Assembly: GCA_002682825.1 (NCBI GenBank)
Contig: NOKP01000013.1
Span: 1,081,351-1,145,350, forward strand
DNA from: Neonectria sp. B-13
Taxonomy: Eukaryota; Ascomycota; Sordariomycetes; Hypocreales; Nectriaceae
Reading direction: 5' to 3'
Length of the DNA: 64,000 nucleotides
Shown: positions 60,255 through 64,000 of the stretch, in pieces
How positions within the stretch are numbered: the stretch's first letter is position 1
How the letters are laid out: each line of letters begins with the position of its first letter
Notes under the pieces: model-generated
The model's database searches: none
Seen by the model: the letters and a program-made list of their open reading frames with translations, nothing else
What the model was told of the DNA's origin: nothing
Program-made: the position numbers and the translations under genes

Positions 60255-61796
60255 CTAGTGCCGAGCCATCTGGGGGAGATGCAACCGCTCGCGAGCGAGC
60301 TTGCCCAGAATGTCGCCTGCACTGTTCTCTGCAACGCCGCGGTTGACGATTCGGGCCGGTTGGCGGACGCCGATTTGCTTGAAGACGTGGAGACCGTCGA
60401 TGACGAGGCTTCGCTTCTTGTTGTTTTGGCCCTTAACAACAAAGATGTAGATGAGGACGACAATGACGATAATGAGGATGATAGCCACTGGATACAGTCA
60501 GTCAATTGTTTAGTTTCGAGAGTCACGGACAACATACCACAGATACCAAGGCAGATCCACTTCTTCTTGCGAGTCTTTCGGGCGGTGTTGACAGCGACAC
60601 CCATCTCTTCGTTACCCTTGTCGAGGTTCTCCACAACCTCCTCGCCCTTCTGCTCAATCTGAGTGACGGCAGCTTCCTGCTGGACAACGAGGGTGTCCAT
60701 ATCCTGGAACAGCTGAGCCAGCTCAACCATCTGCTGCTCAATCTTGACGAGGGCAGTGTGTCGGTCCTGGACGGCACTCAGAGCAGCGCGGGCGCGGCCC
60801 TGGCGGTCACTCTGCATCAGAGCCTGGCTGAAGACTTGTCCGCCAGTGGTGTCCTCAACAGCGGCGCGGACCTCGTCCTCCGACGCGTCAGGGCGCACAA
60901 TGCGGTACTGACGGGCCATCTGGTCCTGGGTGCGCTTGCGGAACTGAGACTCGACCTGCTGGTATTGTGTGATGGCCTGCTTGAGGCGGCGATCGACACG
61001 GCTGACCTGGGGGCTGTTCTTGGGGGTGCGAGAGTCGGGGTTGGACTTGACGGTGCGAACTCGCTCGGTGAGGCCTCGGTAGAGAGCCATGGTATCGGTG
61101 GAGAGGTTGTCAAGCTGGCGGTTGGCCGCGCTCGAGGATGAGCTATCGGCGTCGTCGAGGGTACGCTGCTGGATCATGCGGAGCTGCTCAAGGTTCTGCT
61201 CGACAGTATCGATGCCACGATCGATGTCACGGCACTCGTTCAGGATAGCGTTGGGGTCGCCTTGGGCGATTGAGCCGGCGTTGTAGGCAAGAGGAGCCAT
61301 CTCGACGTTGGAGCCTGGTGGGGGTCAGTTGGTGGTCGATATCCCATCACCAGAATGGTGAACAAGTCAAATCTCACCTCCGTTGTAGCCTCCTTGCGCG
61401 GGAGGAGGGTTGTCATAGTAGGCGCCAGGGCCGCCGCCGTTGCCATAACCAGCGTTATCCCGCTGGTCGTAGGGGTTCTGTCCGCCGTATCTGTATCGAT
61501 CGAGGTCAGTCAGGGGCTCAGTATCGCGTTTCGGAAGCGCGCGACTGTCGTGGAATGGGGTACTAACCCGTACTGTTGAGGCAAAGTCAGCAAATCTGTC
61601 ACAAGAGAATCCGAGTCACGACTTGAATGATGTGCTGGAATTCGAGGGAAAGGGGGGTGAGGCCAGGCAGTGAGTGGTTCAAGCTCACAAGCTCAAGCAG
61701 ACGGACGCAGCGCGGCAGGCTTCAGGCAAAGAGCAAAAGCCGACGAAGGCAATGGATTGAGATGAAGCAGAAAAGAGAGTTGTGACTTACGCTCAT
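60255..61796 (-). CDS. sso1: Plasma-membrane syntaxin (Qa-SNARE), Sso1/Sso2 type
   Basis: Five exons: 61796-61791 (6 bases), 61572-61568 (5 bases), 61490-61378, 61314-60538 and 60487-60255. The introns are 218, 77, 63 and 50 bases, and the product is 377 aa. The tiny first exons give MSYG, the usual fungal Sso start, and without the 5-base exon the frame is lost. The Tyr/Gly/Pro-rich N-terminus leads into the Habc region (NECRDIDRGIDTVEQNLEQL), then the SNARE helix (QLFQDMDTLVVQQEAAVTQIEQKGEEV). KTRKKKWICLGIC and AIILIIVIVVLIYIFVV form the membrane anchor. Sso proteins pair with Sec9 and Snc on exocytic vesicles at the hyphal tip. After the anchor, about 50 extra residues follow to TAG 60255-60257, which is unusual; see findings. 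Confidence 0.93.
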
Positions 61797-63973
61797 GATG
61801 GGTAATTAATTAGACAAGTGGTCTTGGGGAGAGAGTCGGTGATAGGACGGTCGTCCGGCTTCTGATTTGATGCTCGATCTCGTATTGGAGTTCTGCCTCG
61901 TCTCGAACTCGAATGGTGATTTCCCTTGTATGGTAAAAGCTAGGCGGTTTCGTCTCAGGTGGGAACTTCTCGCCGGGGAGGATTCTCGTCGCACAGCAAA
62001 GAGAAGAATGGTCGAGGGAAGCGAGCGTCGAGGCGGACTAGAAGAAGATTTGAAGGATGAGATGAATAAGGAATAGGGAACGGGATGGCTGGAGCGAATG
62101 TCGGGTGAGAAGGCGAGGAGGGAGCGAGAGCCTGAAAGCAAGTGAGCGAGTAAGAGCTAGTGCGGCCACTGAGTTGGAGGCGCTGCCACTGGTTCAGGCT
62201 GGGGCAGTGGCGGCCGAGTACGAGCGAGGTACCTGGGGGCTTCTGCTGCCGGTACTGGGGGCGCGCAATCTGACTGGTCGCGGCGCGCCGATGGGTTATC
62301 CTGCCACTGGCTAACAGCGTCTCAGCCGGGCTCTACAGGGCACTCGACCCTTCCTTCGGTGCACTAGAACGTTACAAGCCCAGCGAAAGACCCCTAGTGA
62401 CGCACTGCCCACCCTCGGTACTGCACAGGTACTCGCCCATCTGCAATGTGGTGGCCCCTTGTTTGCCAGGTTTCCCGTCCAGGTCGCCGTCTGCGTCGCC
62501 GTCGCTAAATCCATTCGCCCTGGCACTCGCAATCTCGCGACGGCAACCCTATTTCCTTGTCAAGATCAGCGCCCACCCCTGCGACGACGCTTGACGCTTG
62601 CCCAGGAAGCACAGATTGGGGCCAATGCCAAGCGAAAACCGCTCGGTCAGGTTTTTTTTCGCTCCTGGTACGCGGAAGAGACAAAACCAATGTGTTACAA
62701 ACGGGGTCCCTTTGATCAATGCCGCGACGGGCAACGAGGGGAAGTCCTAAATGTCGAATTGTCACGGTCACAGCAGAGAGCATTGGACCTAGCACCTAAC
62801 TCTATACCTCAGCTCCCGACGCTATCCCTTCCGTGACAGTGATCAGTCCCCAGAGACACTGCAGCTACTGAAGCCACTGAAAGCCACTGACAGCCACTGC
62901 ACGCCGCCCGGGCTGACTTGACTTGGATCCTGCCCCCAAATTCCGACCTGGATGCTAGATCCTGGATCATAAGTGCGAATGGGCCAATGAAACAGCGTGA
63001 GCTCCACTGTTTCATCTTGCGTGCACTTTGGCGGCTACCCTCCATTCGTTACATCTTCAATCCCATGGGTGCCAATTAAAGTCTCGAGCCATGAGATAAC
63101 CCATGGAGAGCAAAGATCATCATCCATCCAGCGGCTGCGCTTCACTCCTAAACCGCAGCAGGAAACAGGACCCGTCGTCTGGAATGCTGCATTCCCAAAA
63201 ATCAAGAATAAGCTGCGCCTCAGGAATCAATAAAGTCATGCACGCACGCAGTTAGGCAGGCTGACATCGCCTCTCAGAGACCACCACCAACAAACCAGCC
63301 ACAGGAAAGCCTCGGATGCGTGCTAATCCGTTCAGCTTCCGCCCCGCCTCCACCCAAGAGCAGTCGAGACTGCTGCGAGCGTCAGCAGCATCTCCAGGCC
63401 CCATCGATGAAGCCGCTGCAAGTCCAGCGACTACGACCAGGGTCTCGAACAACAAGCTTCGCCTGCGTGGGGCCTGTGGGAACTGGCATGAGCGTTGGAT
63501 TTGCCCAGTGGACCTGTCTCTCATTGCCACTAGGATCCAAAATTGGCGTCTCAGAAGGGTAACCGGACCCTTGTTTGATGATCGTCAACGGCACTGCTGC
63601 TCCAAGACAGTCCGTCGTCGGGAAAATATGTAGCCCTCTTCAAACATCTCGTCAGGCTAGCTCACCTAAAGATAGAATAGGACCGTGAATTATTCAGCTG
63701 TCAGGTTCTCCTTCGCCACAACCCTAGCCACCAGCTTCTCTCGGAGAGGATAAGCTGACGGTCCACATTGGGGGCCGGCTCTCACTCTCACCACTGTTGC
63801 ACTTCTGACCGCTCATCAATATGGAGGTCAAGTCGACTTTCGGGCAGGGTTTTAAGACAGGGCTTTACGTATGCAGTAGGTAGTCGGCCCCGCGTCAGAC
63901 TCGGGTTGCATCAACACATTTCATTTCCCACTTGATAATTCATTTTGTTCAAACGCTTCTACAAGTTCACCAG
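61797..63973. other. Intergenic region
   Basis: About 2.2 kb between the sso1 start and the end of the window. Open frames are short and overlapping. The first 400 bases should hold the sso1 promoter and leader. No RNA gene or element is seen. Confidence 0.5.
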
Positions 63974-64000
63974 ATGGCAAACCCGCAAGAGATGGCTGGC
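63974..64000 (+). CDS. Possible first codons of a gene running out of the window
   Basis: ATG at 63974 opens MANPQEMAG and stays open to the last base. It follows a T/C-rich, leader-like stretch ending TTCACCAG. Nine codons are too few to identify a product, and the start itself is a guess. Confidence 0.3.

Noticed and set aside
1..64000. tRNA, rRNA genes, CRISPR arrays, intact transposons
   Set aside because: I looked for B-box-like GGTTCGANNCC patterns, terminal inverted repeats, transposase or reverse-transcriptase motifs and spaced direct repeats, and saw none that convinced me. A tRNAscan and RepeatMasker run would be decisive.

Overview
This window looks like nuclear DNA of a filamentous ascomycete (Pezizomycotina, most likely Sordariomycetes). 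Most genes carry several introns of about 46-80 bases with GT(A/G)NGT donors, CTRAY-like branch sites and YAG or AAG acceptors. The intergenic regions are long. The gene content is typical of the group: a HET-type protein, NADPH oxidase NoxA, a fungal hybrid histidine kinase, a LaeA-like methyltransferase, a DUF1776 protein and a Mug190-like C2 protein. I cannot name the species. The exon models below were assembled by hand. Every multi-exon model keeps one reading frame and a total length divisible by three.

Layout. 0-7 kb: 3' end of a HET-like gene, a two-repeat DUF7726-type protein, a DHDPS/HOGA-family aldolase and an unknown Cys-rich protein. 7.5-14.1 kb, all on the minus strand: RNA cytidine acetyltransferase KRE33/NAT10, mitoribosomal mS38/Cox24 and an Mpv17/Sym1-like membrane protein. 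15.8-19.3 kb: an unknown membrane protein, then noxA on the minus strand. 22.2-27.2 kb: an accessory-looking, AT-richer stretch with a CCCH/DUF7923-type gene that carries a tandem exon-intron duplication, followed by a badly broken GH43 glycosidase pseudogene. 27.8-36.8 kb: a Mug190-like SMP/C2 lipid-transfer-type protein and, tail to tail with it, a PAS-rich hybrid histidine kinase. 36.8-41 kb: gene-poor, with a 100-N assembly gap. 41-52.3 kb: a Wss1/WLM metalloprotease, a class I methyltransferase, an FAAH-like amidase, a DUF1776 protein, the five-finger CPSF30/Yth1 protein and a LaeA-like methyltransferase. 55.9-61.8 kb: a GH18 chitinase-like protein with an altered active-site motif, an unknown acidic protein and the plasma-membrane syntaxin Sso1/2. 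The last 2 kb is mostly empty and ends in what may be the first codons of another gene.

The genes do not form one pathway or an obvious biosynthetic cluster. Most are single-copy housekeeping or signalling genes: rRNA/tRNA acetylation, mitochondrial translation, mRNA 3'-end processing, exocytosis, DNA-protein crosslink repair and ROS signalling. I did not find a new defence or mobile system. The most unusual items are the multiply frameshifted GH43 pseudogene, the exon-intron duplication in the neighbouring CCCH gene, the Asp-to-Ala change in the chitinase catalytic motif, and the 5-base and 18-base microexons in the syntaxin and LaeA-like genes.
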